Assembly (NCBI RefSeq): GCF_024746795.1
Contig: NZ_CP080524.1
Span: 4,442,001 to 4,506,000, forward strand
DNA from: Mesorhizobium sp. AR10
GTDB taxonomy: Bacteria > Pseudomonadota > Alphaproteobacteria > Rhizobiales > Rhizobiaceae
Direction of reading: 5' to 3'
DNA: 64,000 nucleotides
Shown: positions 28,028 through 38,015 of the stretch, piece after piece
How the letters are laid out: every line of letters starts with the position of its first letter
Numbering within the stretch: position 1 is the first letter of the stretch
Notes under the pieces: generated by a model
Seen by the model: only the letters and a program-made list of their open reading frames with translations
Database searches by the model: none
What the model was told of the DNA's origin: nothing
Translations under genes and position numbers: made by a program

Positions 28028-29492
28028 CGGCATAGGAACCGCAACGCAGCTTCATCAGCAAAGGCCGCCTTCGGGCGGCCTTTTCACTGGACATGGCTAT
28101 CCACCGGCAGAATGATCGGTCCCGGATGAACACGAACGCGCAGATCGCCGCGCCGGCCACGGCAAGCGCGGATGCCAGAAAGGCAAGTCGCATACCGTCG
28201 ATCGTGCCCAGCGCCAGCGCCGAACCAAACAGCGCCACGCCGATCGCGCCGCCTGATTGCCGCACAGTGTTGAGCATGCCCGAGGCAGTGCCTGATACCG
28301 CCGTTGGCACCGACGACAGCAATGCCGTGGTCATGGCGGGGACCGCGAGCCCGATGCCGATCGGCAGAAACAGCAGGCGCCAGAGCAAAGACATATAGGA
28401 CGTGTCGGCCTGGATCAGCGCCATAAAGCCGAAACCGGCGGCGCCGATGGACAAGCCAATTGCCATAGGCAACCGCGCCCCATACTTGCCAGCGATACGG
28501 CCGGCGACGACGTTCGACACGGTGACCGCCGCCATGAACGGCAGGAAGGCGAGCCCCGTCTGTTGCGGCGAGTAGTGTCTTTCCTGCTGGAAATAGAGGC
28601 TGAGCATGAAGATCGTGCCGTAGAGCGCCAGGTTCACCGCAAGCCCAACCAGGCTCGTCACCGCCGGCACGCGGCGAACAAAAAGGTCGAGAGGAAACAT
28701 CGGCGCCTTTGCCCTGCTCTCGACCAGCAGGAAAACCGATCCGGCCACGATGGCGACCGCCAGTCCGCCGATGACCAGCGGCGAGGTCCAGCCCGTTGAC
28801 CCGGCCGCTATGAAGGCGCCAGTCAGCGCGAACAGCGTCAACACGACAAGCCCCTGCCCGGCCCAATCGATGGGCGGCTTCTCGTCCTTCAGCGGCGTTT
28901 CCTGAAGAAACCGGTAGGCCATCCAGATGGCGAGCGCCCCGATGGGCAGGTTGACCAGGAAGATGCTCGCCCAGCCGAGCGATGCGACCATGACCCCGCC
29001 GAGCACTGGTCCGGCCGACAGCGCGATGCCGCCGGCTGCCGTCCACAGGCCAACAGCGCGGGCTCGCCGCGCCTTGTCGGACGCATAGGCGCGATTGAGA
29101 AGCGCCAGAGAGCACGGCATCAGCAAAGCAGCGCCCGCGCCTTGCACGGCCCGCGCCGCGATCAACAGCCAAGCGCCCTGCGCCAGCCCGCAAACCAGCG
29201 AGGCGATGCTGAAAAGTACCATGCCACCAACGAAAACGCTGCGTGCGCCAATTCTGTCGCCGAGCGCGCCGCCGGCCAGCAGCAACGATGCGAAAGAAAG
29301 GGTGTAGGCATCGACGACCCATTGCAGGCCGCCGATGCCCATCGACAGTGCGGAGCCGATCTTGTTGAGGGCGACATTGACGATCGAGACGTCAAGCTGC
29401 ACCACCACGAAACCAAGGCTGGTCGCGGCTATGGTCGCTATATAGAGAAAGTTGGGAGAGTGCTTGAGAACCATCGTATTCGGCATGCCCAT
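27993..29492 (-). CDS. DHA2-family (EmrB/QacA-like) MFS drug exporter
   Basis: A 499-residue, 14-helix major facilitator exporting toxic compounds by proton antiport. The family motifs are present: QLDVSIVNVALNKIG in helix 1, LGDRIGARSVFVGG after helix 2, and GAGAALLMPCSLALL plus GPVLGGVMV in the antiporter motif C region. The last about 33 residues (from MSSEKAARRRP) are encoded by the reductase terminator hairpin and overlap the reductase gene by 35 bases; another frame would stop at 28084. The true C-terminus may therefore have been changed by a late frameshift. ATG 29492 or 29486. Confidence 0.88.
   Translation of the reverse strand: MGMPNTMVLKHSPNFLYIATIAATSLGFVVVQLDVSIVNVALNKIGSALSMGIGGLQWVVDAYTLSFASLLLAGGALGDRIGARSVFVGGMVLFSIASLVCGLAQGAWLLIAARAVQGAGAALLMPCSLALLNRAYASDKARRARAVGLWTAAGGIALSAGPVLGGVMVASLGWASIFLVNLPIGALAIWMAYRFLQETPLKDEKPPIDWAGQGLVVLTLFALTGAFIAAGSTGWTSPLVIGGLAVAIVAGSVFLLVESRAKAPMFPLDLFVRRVPAVTSLVGLAVNLALYGTIFMLSLYFQQERHYSPQQTGLAFLPFMAAVTVSNVVAGRIAGKYGARLPMAIGLSIGAAGFGFMALIQADTSYMSLLWRLLFLPIGIGLAVPAMTTALLSSVPTAVSGTASGMLNTVRQSGGAIGVALFGSALALGTIDGMRLAFLASALAVAGAAICAFVFIRDRSFCRWIAMSSEKAARRRPLLMKLRCGSYAVRRPSPCPPVP
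28060..28085 (+). terminator. Intrinsic terminator of the aldo/keto reductase gene
   Basis: AAAGGCCGCC-TTCG-GGCGGCCTTTT, 33 bases after the reductase stop. Same stem and loop as at 26099. It lies inside the C-terminal codons of the convergent transporter gene if that gene's frame is taken at face value. Confidence 0.85.
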
Positions 29493-29573
29493 GGATAACG
29501 TCTTCGTCCTGACACCATTGCGTCAGGATAGACTGGCCGCGACGAATAGCTGCAAGGCACAATACGGTGAAAA

Positions 29574-30632
29574 TCAATTGATGCTGGCGGTGGCCGCGGG
29601 TTCGATGCGCTCGCCCGACCCGGCATAGGGGACCCGAAAACCGTTGGCTGCCAGCCAGCCGATCGCCGCTTTCGGCTCGTCGGTCTGGATGATGGTGGCG
29701 CCGCGCTCGGCCCAGAAGCCGTAGGTCTCGGCGGGCAGACTGGCCTGCACCGCCAGTTCGTCGCCACGGCCGCCGGACAGGAAACCGCCCGGCTTGTTGA
29801 CGATGGCATAGGTGTCGGCCCAGATGTGCCAGCCGCCCCTCACCGACACCGCCCGCATGCGGGTGCTGAACAGCGGACCGCCGGTCTCGGTCAGGGTCTC
29901 GGCGCCCGCCCGCCAGTGGATCAGCTCGATGGCGCCGGGCGAAAATGCCTTGCCGACCTCCTCGGCGAAACCGGCGTCATGCACCGCGTCGTCCGCGATG
30001 ATCGGCATGAACTGGAAGCCGCCGCCGATCGCATCCATGGCGGCCTTGACTGTGGCAAGCCTGGCCGGATTCCACAGGTTCTCCTTGACGATGACCTGCT
30101 CGGCCATGCCGAGATCCCGGGCGATCGCGATCATGCCGGCAAGGCTTTCCACATCGAGCTTGTTGTCAAGGTTGATGAGGATCCTGTCCCTGGTCGCCAT
30201 CAGCATCTCGCGCAGCGTCGAAACCGTTTCACCTGACACAGCACCTGTGCCTTCGATCACCAGCCTGCATGTCCTGAGCTCCGCCAGTGTGTGCTTGACG
30301 ACCTCGCCCTTGCAGGTCGTGGTGCGGTCGAGCCAGCTGTCATGCATGACGACGAATTCTCCGTCCTGCGAGCGCCGGATGTCCACTTCAACGATTTCGG
30401 CGCCCATGGCGATCGAGCCTTCCACGGCGGCGATCGAGTTCTCGGGATAGAGCGTCTTGCCGGCCTGCATGCTGCCGGCGCGATGCGCGGCCACCATCAC
30501 ATGGTCGCGCCATTGGTTGGCGTGTTCGAACCGGTCGAGAATCTGCCTGGCGCGCGTCTCGCCAGCCACCGCCTGGCCGACGGAGCCCGCCATCGCGGCG
30601 GAAAGCAGAAGGCTAAACCAGATCGTCCGCAT
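29574..30632 (-). CDS. Exported glycerophosphodiester phosphodiesterase family protein
   Basis: A 352-residue protein with a signal peptide (residues 1-23, ending VGQAVAGE) and a GDPD TIM barrel. The catalytic pair is H in VMVAAHRAGS, with the downstream ENSIAAVEGSIAMGAEIVEVDIRRSQDGEFVVMHD supplying Glu, Asp and the second His. It hydrolyses glycerophosphodiesters in the periplasm to glycerol-3-phosphate. ATG 30632 has AAGGAGCG; the start at 30659 is rejected. Its C-terminal GDPD region shows larger than usual divergence. Confidence 0.87.
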   Translation of the reverse strand: MRTIWFSLLLSAAMAGSVGQAVAGETRARQILDRFEHANQWRDHVMVAAHRAGSMQAGKTLYPENSIAAVEGSIAMGAEIVEVDIRRSQDGEFVVMHDSWLDRTTTCKGEVVKHTLAELRTCRLVIEGTGAVSGETVSTLREMLMATRDRILINLDNKLDVESLAGMIAIARDLGMAEQVIVKENLWNPARLATVKAAMDAIGGGFQFMPIIADDAVHDAGFAEEVGKAFSPGAIELIHWRAGAETLTETGGPLFSTRMRAVSVRGGWHIWADTYAIVNKPGGFLSGGRGDELAVQASLPAETYGFWAERGATIIQTDEPKAAIGWLAANGFRVPYAGSGERIEPAATASIN

Positions 30633-30727
30633 CGAGAATCGCTCCTTGCCGGATCGCAACCCGGATAGGCGATGCCCGTGACAGGCCGGTGAACGAAGCC
30701 GGCTACCGGCTCACGCGAAATGAGCGA

Positions 30728-31942
30728 TCAGATGCGCTTGGAGAGCCGGCGGAACCAGGCCATGGCCGGCATTTCGACAAAGCGCCAGGTGAACCACGAG
30801 GCAGCGATGGTGGCGATCAGCATGGCGACGATCGCGGCGAGCCCTACCCATGGTGAGCTGGTGCCGAAACCTGTCACGTCGTCGCCCCGCAGCCAGATGT
30901 CGCCGATGAGCCCGAGCCCAAGCTTGCGCTCGATTAAGCCCGCGACGTTGATCATGCGCGCCTGCACGAAGATGTGGACCATATAGATGGAATAGGAGAG
31001 CGCCCCGAGCGTCAGCATGGCAGGGGTGCGCAGCATGGCGCTGATCCAGCCGCCTTCATGGGCAAAGAGGTAGAGCGCCAGTGCGAACACGAAGGGCGCC
31101 GCGATCCCCGCGTCGTTGTCGCCGGCCAGCGAGACGAACAGGACAATCACCACGACCATCACGACCTCGGCCAGCGTCCAGGCCATTCGCGCGCCGTCCC
31201 TGGCCAGCGCCTGTCGTGCCGCTGCAATGGAATCATGCTGAAACCACGCCAGCAGCGCACCAAGCGAAAAACCGTACAGGCAGCGGATGAAGCCGAAATC
31301 GAAGGACACGTCCATATGACGGGTCGAGACCGCAAGCAGGAACAGCGGCGCGGTGACGGCCGCGGCAACGAACCAGATCCAGGCCCGTTGGCCCGCGGCA
31401 AAGACGACGCCGGCAAACAGCATATAGGCGAAGAACTCGGCCGAAATGCTCCAGCTTGGCGCATTCCAGCTCAAATGGTCCGCAAAACCCATGCCTTGCA
31501 GCAGGAACAGATTGGCGAGAAAGCTCTTGAGGTCGAAGCCGCCGGTGAAAGGCGCGGCCCCGGTGCCGTGCAATTGCGGCAGAACCAGCCGCAGAGTCTC
31601 GAAAGCGGCGAAGGCGAGCAGCATGACGAGATGCAGCGGGTAGATGCGGCCGAAGCGGACCAGCGCGAAGCGGGTGAACTCATCGGGCTCGTCCAACCGG
31701 CTGGCGTAGCTGCTGGCGATGACGAAGCCGGACAGCACGAAGAAGAAATCGACGAAGAGATAGGACGAGCCGACGAAGGCGCTTTGCGAAATCGCCGAGC
31801 TGGTCGGAAAATGAAACACCGCGACCAGCAGTGCGCAGATGCCGCGCCAGGAATCGAGAACCAGGAAGCGTTCGCCGGCTTTCGTGCCGGTTTGGATCGT
31901 TGCCGTGACACGGGTCGGATTGAGAAACGCGGTCTGCGTCAT
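30728..31942 (-). CDS. Acyltransferase family 3 membrane protein
   Basis: A 404-residue integral membrane acyltransferase (OafA/NodX-like), adding acetyl or other acyl groups to exported sugars. FLVLDSWRGICALLVAVFHF includes the conserved Arg and His of the first helix; FVDFFFVLSGFVIA is the second signature; about ten membrane helices follow. ATG 31942 (MTQTAFLNP) starts the domain; upstream in-frame codons to 32110 are unlikely because they overlap the divergent agmatinase gene. It lies outside the polysaccharide locus at 35.5 kb but could modify its product. Confidence 0.87.
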   Translation of the reverse strand: MTQTAFLNPTRVTATIQTGTKAGERFLVLDSWRGICALLVAVFHFPTSSAISQSAFVGSSYLFVDFFFVLSGFVIASSYASRLDEPDEFTRFALVRFGRIYPLHLVMLLAFAAFETLRLVLPQLHGTGAAPFTGGFDLKSFLANLFLLQGMGFADHLSWNAPSWSISAEFFAYMLFAGVVFAAGQRAWIWFVAAAVTAPLFLLAVSTRHMDVSFDFGFIRCLYGFSLGALLAWFQHDSIAAARQALARDGARMAWTLAEVVMVVVIVLFVSLAGDNDAGIAAPFVFALALYLFAHEGGWISAMLRTPAMLTLGALSYSIYMVHIFVQARMINVAGLIERKLGLGLIGDIWLRGDDVTGFGTSSPWVGLAAIVAMLIATIAASWFTWRFVEMPAMAWFRRLSKRI

Positions 31943-32066
31943 GATGATACAAATCCTGTTTTGCCATGGCACCTGCGGAGCGCCATTTCGTCTCGCCAAG
32001 CTGTGACTGGCATGTTCCGTGCCGGTTCTGTAGTTGTTGCACCCCGATGAAAAACGAGGATCCGTA

Positions 32067-33068
32067 ATGGCGAACCAAAATATCGACCACGCCTTCACCG
32101 CCCGTTCCAAAACGGGCGCGTCCTTCGAGCCGACCTATGCCGGCGCGCTGTCGTTCATGCGGCGCAAATACACGAAGGACGTGAAGGGCGCGGACGCCGT
32201 GGTGTGGGGCATTCCCTTCGACGCAGCCGTCACCAACCGGCCGGGCGCACGCTTCGGGCCGCAGGCGATCCGCCGCGCTTCGACCATCCTCGACAACGAC
32301 CCGCAATATCCGTTTTCGCGCGATCTGTTCGAACATCTCGCGGTGGTCGACTATGGCGATTGCCTGCTCGACAGCGGCAACCATCAGAAGACACCGGGGA
32401 CCATCGAACGCGAGGCGGCAAAAATCCTGAAGTCGGGCGCCTTCCTGCTGTCGCTGGGCGGCGACCATTTCGTCACCTGGCCGCTGCTCAAGGCGCATGC
32501 CGCCATCCATGGACCGCTGGCGCTGGTGCAGTTCGACGCCCATCAGGACACCTGGCCGGACGACGGCAAGCGCATCGACCATGGTTCGTTCGTCGGCCGC
32601 GCCGTCAACGAGGGCATTATCGACCCCGACCGTTCGATCCAGATCGGCATCCGCACCCATGCGCCGGATACGTTCGGCATCAAGATCCTCTACGGCCACG
32701 AAATCGAGGAGATGCGGGCGTCCGACATCGCCTATGCCATCGTCGATCGCACCGGTGGCAAGAAGACCTACCTCACCTTCGACATCGACTGCCTTGATCC
32801 GGCCTTCGCGCCGGGCACCGGTACGCCGGTCGCCGGCGGCCCGTCTTCGGCGAAGATCCTGTCGACACTGCGCCAGCTCGGTCAGGTCGACATTGTCGGC
32901 GCCGATGTCGTCGAGGTTGCGCCGGCCTATGACCATGCCGATATAACGGCGATCGCCGGTTCGATGGTGGCCATGCAGTATCTCGGGCTGCTGGCGGAGC
33001 GAAAGGCCCGGCTCGGCGAGATGAACAACGGCAATCATGTTGCAGTGAATAACGCAAGCGGCATATAG
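32067..33068 (+). CDS. speB: Agmatinase/ureohydrolase
   Basis: A 333-residue binuclear manganese ureohydrolase that converts agmatine to putrescine and urea. Metal ligands are in SLGGDHFVTW, QFDAHQDTW and TFDIDCLDPAFAPGTGTP, and GARFGPQAIRRAS is the family's N-terminal loop. The second motif reads DAHQD as in agmatinases. Guanidinobutyrase or a related amidinohydrolase is the main alternative. It is followed by argC after 30 bases, so arginine-related metabolism may be coordinated. ATG 32067 is chosen; a codon at 32034 lacks a ribosome site. Confidence 0.88.
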   Translation: MANQNIDHAFTARSKTGASFEPTYAGALSFMRRKYTKDVKGADAVVWGIPFDAAVTNRPGARFGPQAIRRASTILDNDPQYPFSRDLFEHLAVVDYGDCLLDSGNHQKTPGTIEREAAKILKSGAFLLSLGGDHFVTWPLLKAHAAIHGPLALVQFDAHQDTWPDDGKRIDHGSFVGRAVNEGIIDPDRSIQIGIRTHAPDTFGIKILYGHEIEEMRASDIAYAIVDRTGGKKTYLTFDIDCLDPAFAPGTGTPVAGGPSSAKILSTLRQLGQVDIVGADVVEVAPAYDHADITAIAGSMVAMQYLGLLAERKARLGEMNNGNHVAVNNASGI

Positions 33069-33098
33069 CTTTGAAATAGCAGGGAATTTGGACAGGCA

Positions 33099-34025
33099 AT
33101 GAAACCGAAAATCTTCATCGATGGCGAGCACGGCACCACTGGTCTGCAGATCAGGGCGCTGCTGGCCGAACGCGGCGACCTGGAGATCATTTCGATTCCG
33201 ACCGAGCGCCGCAAGGAACCGGCGGCGCGCGCCGAATTCCTCAATGCCGCCGATGTCGCGATCCTGTGCCTGCCGGACGCGGCCGCCAAGGAAAGCGTCT
33301 CACTGATCACCAACGACACCACCAAGGTTATCGATGCGTCCACGGCGCATCGCGTGGCCGAAGGCTGGGAATACGGTTTTGCCGAGATGGACAAGGATCA
33401 GGCGAAAAAGATCGCCAGGGCGAAGCGCGTTGCCAATCCCGGCTGCTGGCCGCAAGGGCCGATCGCGACGCTGCGGCCGCTGGTCGCCGCAGGGCTGCTG
33501 CCTCCGGATTTTCCGATCACGGTCAACGGCATTTCGGGCTATTCGGGCGGCGGCCGGCCGATGATCGAGGAGTATGTCGCCAAGGGCGAGGACGCGTCGG
33601 AATTCCTGCCCTACGGGCTGACCCTGCAGCATAAGCATGTGCCTGAACTCAGGACTTACGCGAAACTTTCGCATGACCCGATCATGCAGCCGGCGGTCGG
33701 CAATTTCGCGCAAGGCATGATCACGGTGGTGCCGCTGCAGCTTGGCGGTCTCGACCATGTGCCGACCGGCGCCGAACTTCATTCTGTCATCGCCGACCAT
33801 TTCGCTGCCATCGATGGCGGCGTGGTCGAGCTGGCGCCCTATGCGCATCTTGAGCGCATGCCGGAGATCGATCCGGAAGTCTACAACGGCACCAACCGCA
33901 TGAAGGTCTATGTCTTCGCCAATGACGACAGGGCGCAGGCGCTGCTGCTCGCCGTCTACGACAATCTCGGCAAGGGCGCCTCGGGCGCCGCTGTGCAGAA
34001 CATGGATCTGATGCTCGGTCTTTGA
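33099..34025 (+). CDS. argC: N-acetyl-gamma-glutamyl-phosphate reductase, type 2
   Basis: A 308-residue NADPH-dependent enzyme of arginine biosynthesis. MKPKIFIDGEHGTTGLQIR is the cofactor-binding start of the short type-2 ArgC group, the catalytic Cys lies in VANPGCWPQGPIATLRP, and GISGYSGGGR is the substrate loop. Length matches type 2 (about 310), shorter than type 1 (about 345). It likely forms an operon with the agmatinase gene. Confidence 0.95.
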   Translation: MKPKIFIDGEHGTTGLQIRALLAERGDLEIISIPTERRKEPAARAEFLNAADVAILCLPDAAAKESVSLITNDTTKVIDASTAHRVAEGWEYGFAEMDKDQAKKIARAKRVANPGCWPQGPIATLRPLVAAGLLPPDFPITVNGISGYSGGGRPMIEEYVAKGEDASEFLPYGLTLQHKHVPELRTYAKLSHDPIMQPAVGNFAQGMITVVPLQLGGLDHVPTGAELHSVIADHFAAIDGGVVELAPYAHLERMPEIDPEVYNGTNRMKVYVFANDDRAQALLLAVYDNLGKGASGAAVQNMDLMLGL

Positions 34026-34027
34026 TG

Positions 34028-34082
34028 GACGCGCCGGCATTTGACGACAGGCCGGTCCGGAGCGTCCGGGACCCGGCGCGTC
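34028..34082. repeat. Hairpin between argC and ctaA
   Basis: Perfect 10-bp arms GACGCGCCGG (34028-34037) and CCGGCGCGTC (34073-34082) enclose 35 bases that themselves contain GGCCGG/CCGG pairings. It lies between convergent genes and overlaps the ctaA stop. No T-run, so termination would not be of the classical kind. Confidence 0.55.
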
Positions 34083-35172
34083 AGCTTCTGACCGCTATCT
34101 CATGGGGCAGCGGATAGGCGCCCTTGGTGCCACGCCAATGCGCGGCGGCAAAACCCAGCAGGACAAGTGCGAACGCCTGGTGCGTCAGCGCCATGTGCAA
34201 CGGCACTTGCATCAACAGCGTGCCAATGCCGATCGAAGCCTGGATCACCACCAAGGCGAACAACAGCGTTGCGCGGCGGGCATGCGTTGTGCCCGATAGG
34301 CGCCAACGCGTCGCGACCATGTGCCATAGCGCCACTGCGAAAACCGCGTAGGCACCAAGCCGGTGGACGAACTGCACCGTCTTCGGATTCTCGAAGAAGT
34401 TGCGCCATACCGGCTCAAGCAACAACAAATCGTCGGGGATCAGCTTGCCGTCCATCAATGGCCAGGTGTTGTAGCTCAAGCCTGCATGGAGCCCGGCGAC
34501 CAGACCGCCAAGATAGATCTGGATCAGCGCCAGCAACACCAGAAAACCGGCCAGGCGTTGCGTCGAGCGGTCGGCAGCAGGCTCGGAATGCGGGGCCAGC
34601 CCGCGCGCGACGACCATGGTCGCGGTGAAGATGAGTGCGGCAAGTGTCAGGTGCGTGGCCAACCGATACTGGCTGACCGAGACCCGGTCGACCAGGCCGG
34701 ACGCCACCATCCACCAGCCGATGGCGCCCTGCAAGCCGCCGAGCAGAAGGATGCCCAGAAGCTTCGGCCCAAGGCCGCGCTCGATGCGGCGCGTCGCCCA
34801 GAAAAACAGCAGCGGCAGAGCAAAGACCAGGCCAACACTGCGCGCCAGGATGCGGTGCGCCCATTCCCACCAGAAGATCGACTTGAACGCCTCGATGCTC
34901 ATGCCCTTGTTGAGCTCAGCGTACTGCGGGATCTGCTGGTAACGCTGGAACTCCTCCTGCCATTCGGCGTCGTTGAGCGGAGGGATGACCCCGTGGATCG
35001 GCTTCCACTCAGTGATCGACAGGCCGGAACCGGTGAGCCGGGTGGCACCGCCGACCAGCACCAGCGCAACCAGCACCAGGAGCACGACATAGAGCCAGCC
35101 GCGCAACAGCGCCCGGTTGCGCAGGTCGCGGTCGCGGGCCACATGAGGCGCGGCATCTGACATGGCAGCCAT
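34081..35172 (-). CDS. ctaA: Heme A synthase (COX15/CtaA type 2)
   Basis: A 363-residue, eight-helix inner-membrane protein that oxidises heme O to heme A for cytochrome aa3 oxidase. Conserved heme-ligand regions are present: [33 protein letters not shown] near the start, [16 protein letters not shown] and [14 protein letters not shown] 35172 ([11 protein letters not shown]) or 35163 are the plausible starts; the longer frame to 35325 runs over the divergent DUF2842 gene's leader. Its divergent neighbour is a small membrane protein. Confidence 0.95.
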   Translation of the reverse strand: MAAMSDAAPHVARDRDLRNRALLRGWLYVVLLVLVALVLVGGATRLTGSGLSITEWKPIHGVIPPLNDAEWQEEFQRYQQIPQYAELNKGMSIEAFKSIFWWEWAHRILARSVGLVFALPLLFFWATRRIERGLGPKLLGILLLGGLQGAIGWWMVASGLVDRVSVSQYRLATHLTLAALIFTATMVVARGLAPHSEPAADRSTQRLAGFLVLLALIQIYLGGLVAGLHAGLSYNTWPLMDGKLIPDDLLLLEPVWRNFFENPKTVQFVHRLGAYAVFAVALWHMVATRWRLSGTTHARRATLLFALVVIQASIGIGTLLMQVPLHMALTHQAFALVLLGFAAAHWRGTKGAYPLPHEIAVRS

Positions 35173-35324
35173 GGTCTTGTTCCGGCCGGTTGACGTCGCG
35201 GATTGGTGAACCATCGCAGTCCTGCTGGCAAGACCGGACAGCGCGGCACGCCGTCGCGCCGCTTCTGGCGGGTTGCGCGTCATCGTTTCAAGGCTTATTC
35301 GATGCGCTTGAAAGAGACCAGACA

Positions 35325-35540
35325 ATGCCCATTCGCCTGAAAAAGCTGATCGGAACCTTCCTGCTGGTTGCGCTGGTCATCATCTACGCGCTGGTCGCGT
35401 CGATCGTGGCGGTCGCCCAGTTGTCGCAGTCGGGACCTCTGGCGCATTTCCTGTTCTTCCTGTTGAGCGGCATGCTCTGGGTGCTGCCGGCAATGGGCAT
35501 CATCAAGTGGCTGATCCTGGAGCCACGGCCGAAAGGCTGA
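35325..35540 (+). CDS. DUF2842 small membrane protein
   Basis: A 71-residue protein of the DUF2842 family found in alphaproteobacteria. Two hydrophobic segments, about residues 10-30 ([20 protein letters not shown]) and 41-62, are followed by a basic tail EPRPKG. No known function. AAAGAGACC lies ahead of ATG 35325. It is divergent from ctaA, so a respiration-related role is possible but unproven. Confidence 0.85.
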   Translation: MPIRLKKLIGTFLLVALVIIYALVASIVAVAQLSQSGPLAHFLFFLLSGMLWVLPAMGIIKWLILEPRPKG

Positions 35541-35571
35541 AACGCTCGAAAGCTAAATGGTAACGACCATC

Positions 35572-36630
35572 TCAGATGGTCACCACCATCTTGCCGGCAT
35601 TGGCCAGCGGTGTCGTCACCCCCGACAGCATCGTGCGGATATGGGCGACGCTCTGGTAGCGGCCATTGACCGAAATGCGCGGCAGCGCATGCAGGAAGCC
35701 TGAATGTTCCGCACGCAGCACGCCGTGGCGCGTCGTCACCGCCGAGGCATAGCCGGCGTCGCGGGCATAGCCCACTTCGCGGCAGCCGACGGCGCTGGCA
35801 TAGCCGTAGGGATAGGCGAGATGCTGCGGCTCCTCGCCCAACTCCGCCTGCAATATGCGCCTGACGTCATTGAGCTCGTGGCGCGCATCGGCTTCTGAAA
35901 GCCGCTTCAGATTGCGATGGTTGACCGTATGCGCGCCGATCGTCACCAAGGGATGTGCGGCCATGGTGCGGATTTCGTCCCAATTCATCAGTGTCCGGTG
36001 GCGCGGCTCGTCGAGTTCGATGCCGTTCGAGCGCGCCAGTTCGCGCAGCACCGCAGGCTGGTCCTCTTCGCGGACCTCCAGCGTCAGATAGGCATGCAGG
36101 CGGGCATTGGCCTGAAGTTTCTTGCCCGCTGTCGAGCAATCGATGGTCACCGGCCCGGCCGGCGTCTTCAGCGTCAACCGGTCGCGCGCGTTGACGATGT
36201 CCTCGACCACGTCCCACCACAGATCGGCGGCGCCGTTGATCAGCCCCGGTGCGACATAGATGGTGATCGGCGCGCCGTGCTTTTCCAGCACCGGCAGCGC
36301 CTCGGTCATGTTGTCGCGATAGGCATCATCGGCGGTGATAGTGGCGAACTGGCCGCCTTTGCCGCCGGCCTCGATGCGCTCGATCGCCTCGTCAAGCGAG
36401 ACGAAGGCGTAGCCATTCGCCTTCATGTCGGCGATCACGGCGTCGAGGAACTGTGGCGCTATGTTGAGATGCCGGTTGACGCTGTCAGGCTTTTCCGGGG
36501 TCGCGGTCACCCGGTGCAGCATCAGGATGGCGCCGATGCCGCCGACAAACGGCTTGGCCAGCGGTGCAAGGCCGGTAAAGCGGGCGACGTTGAGCGCCAG
36601 TTTCCGGATTGCCTCGCCCCCGTCGATCAT
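35572..36630 (-). CDS. Polysaccharide deacetylase family protein
   Basis: A 352-residue NodB-fold hydrolase that removes N-acetyl groups from polysaccharides. ITADDAYRDNM carries the catalytic and metal-binding Asp pair, and TIGAHTVNHRN carries the two metal-binding histidines. Motif 3 is present as HLAYPYG. No signal peptide is visible, so it may act in the cytoplasm or with the membrane assembly machinery. It stands at the edge of the polysaccharide locus beside an acyltransferase, as HfsH does in Caulobacter holdfast synthesis. Confidence 0.88.
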   Translation of the reverse strand: MIDGGEAIRKLALNVARFTGLAPLAKPFVGGIGAILMLHRVTATPEKPDSVNRHLNIAPQFLDAVIADMKANGYAFVSLDEAIERIEAGGKGGQFATITADDAYRDNMTEALPVLEKHGAPITIYVAPGLINGAADLWWDVVEDIVNARDRLTLKTPAGPVTIDCSTAGKKLQANARLHAYLTLEVREEDQPAVLRELARSNGIELDEPRHRTLMNWDEIRTMAAHPLVTIGAHTVNHRNLKRLSEADARHELNDVRRILQAELGEEPQHLAYPYGYASAVGCREVGYARDAGYASAVTTRHGVLRAEHSGFLHALPRISVNGRYQSVAHIRTMLSGVTTPLANAGKMVVTI

Positions 36631-36721
36631 TCATTCACCTTTTACGCCTAGGCTCATCCAAGCACCGAACGCGCCTATGCGAACCCCTAAATTGCGATGA
36701 ATACGCCCTAAGGATTGAGGT

Positions 36722-37954
36722 ATGGTTGACGCCACCGCGTCATTTGACGGCAATCGGCTCGCGGCAAGCGAGGCGTCGCCGCGCGCGGTTCCGATCGACC
36801 AAACCGGCCTGTCGGTCTCGGTTGCCGACCGTGCTGCACTCGCGGCCTACGCGCAATTCAGCCGCTCAGTCCTGTTTGCCCCGGCGCAGAGCGCCTCCTG
36901 GATCTTGAACTGGACCGCACAGACCGGGCCTGACATCCTCGTGGCGACGCTGAGCGCTGAAGGCAGGCCGGTTTTTGCGCTGGCGCTCGAAGTTGTCCGC
37001 AGCGGCCCGTTTCGTGTTGCCCGCTTCATGGGCGGCCGCCATGCCAACGGCAATTTCGCTGCCGCCGATCCGCGCTGGCTGGCCAAGGCGGACAGTTCTG
37101 CCATCCGCTCGATGCTGGCGGCCATCCGCAAGAGCCGGCCGGATATCGACCTCATCGCGCTGGAACGGCTGTTGCCAGATCTGGATGGCGTTGCCAATCC
37201 GCTCGCGGCCTTCCCGCATTTTCCGAGCCCCAACCTGTCTCTCGCCGTCGACCTCGTCGGCGGTTTCGACGCACTGCTGGCGCGCGCGAGCGGCAAGCGC
37301 AAGCGCAAGAAGCATCGCTCGCAGACGCGCAAGTTCGAGGCTGTCGGCAGCCACCGTCGCATCGAGGCCAAAACTCCGGACGAAGTGAACCGGCTGCTCG
37401 ACGCCTTCTTCGAGATGAAGGAATTCCGCTTCCGCAAGATGGGTATCGCCAATGTCTTCGGTGATGGCCAGGTGCGCGCCTTCTTCCGTGCGCTGTTCGT
37501 TGAAGCGCTTGCAGAGGAAAACCCATCCTTCCTGCTGCATGGGCTCGAGGTCGCCGGCAAGCTTCGCGCGGTGACCGGATCGAGTCGGTCGGGCAAACGG
37601 CTGATCTGCGAATTCGGCGCGATCGCCGAGGACGATCTCGGCCACACCAGCCCCGGCGACTTCCTTTTCTTCGACAATATCCAGGAAGCCTGCGAGACGG
37701 GTTTTGCCGTCTATGATTTCTCGGTCGGCGACGAACCCTACAAGCGGCTGTGGTGCGATATCGAAACGCAGCATTTCGAGGTGCTGTTTCCCTTGACGCT
37801 GAAGGGCCGCGCGCTGGCGCTTGTCCTGCAGCAGGGCGCGCGGTTGAAGGCCTTCATCAAGAACAGCCCGACGATCTGGAAACTGACCAAGATGCTGCGC
37901 CGCAAGGCCGCCGGACAGACGGCGCCCGCCGCCGCTGGCGACGACGACAGCTGA
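36722..37954 (+). CDS. GNAT/CelD-like N-acyltransferase
   Basis: A 410-residue protein of the BcsL/CelD-like GNAT group found in polysaccharide gene clusters. The GNAT core is in the C-terminal half: FFEMKEFRFRKMGIANVF, LEVAGKLRAVTGSSRSGKRLICEFGA and the acceptor end PGDFLFFDNIQEACETGFAVYDFS. It would transfer an acyl group to an amino sugar or amino acid of the polymer. A basic stretch KRKRKKHRSQTRK lies near residues 193-205. It is divergent from the deacetylase and convergent with the co-polymerase gene. HfsK of the holdfast pathway is a comparable protein. Confidence 0.85.
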   Translation: MVDATASFDGNRLAASEASPRAVPIDQTGLSVSVADRAALAAYAQFSRSVLFAPAQSASWILNWTAQTGPDILVATLSAEGRPVFALALEVVRSGPFRVARFMGGRHANGNFAAADPRWLAKADSSAIRSMLAAIRKSRPDIDLIALERLLPDLDGVANPLAAFPHFPSPNLSLAVDLVGGFDALLARASGKRKRKKHRSQTRKFEAVGSHRRIEAKTPDEVNRLLDAFFEMKEFRFRKMGIANVFGDGQVRAFFRALFVEALAEENPSFLLHGLEVAGKLRAVTGSSRSGKRLICEFGAIAEDDLGHTSPGDFLFFDNIQEACETGFAVYDFSVGDEPYKRLWCDIETQHFEVLFPLTLKGRALALVLQQGARLKAFIKNSPTIWKLTKMLRRKAAGQTAPAAAGDDDS

Positions 37955-38015
37955 CGGCTGTCGGAATTTCGAGACCTTTAAGTGAGATGACCTCTGAGTG
38001 GAACGGAGGGCGACC

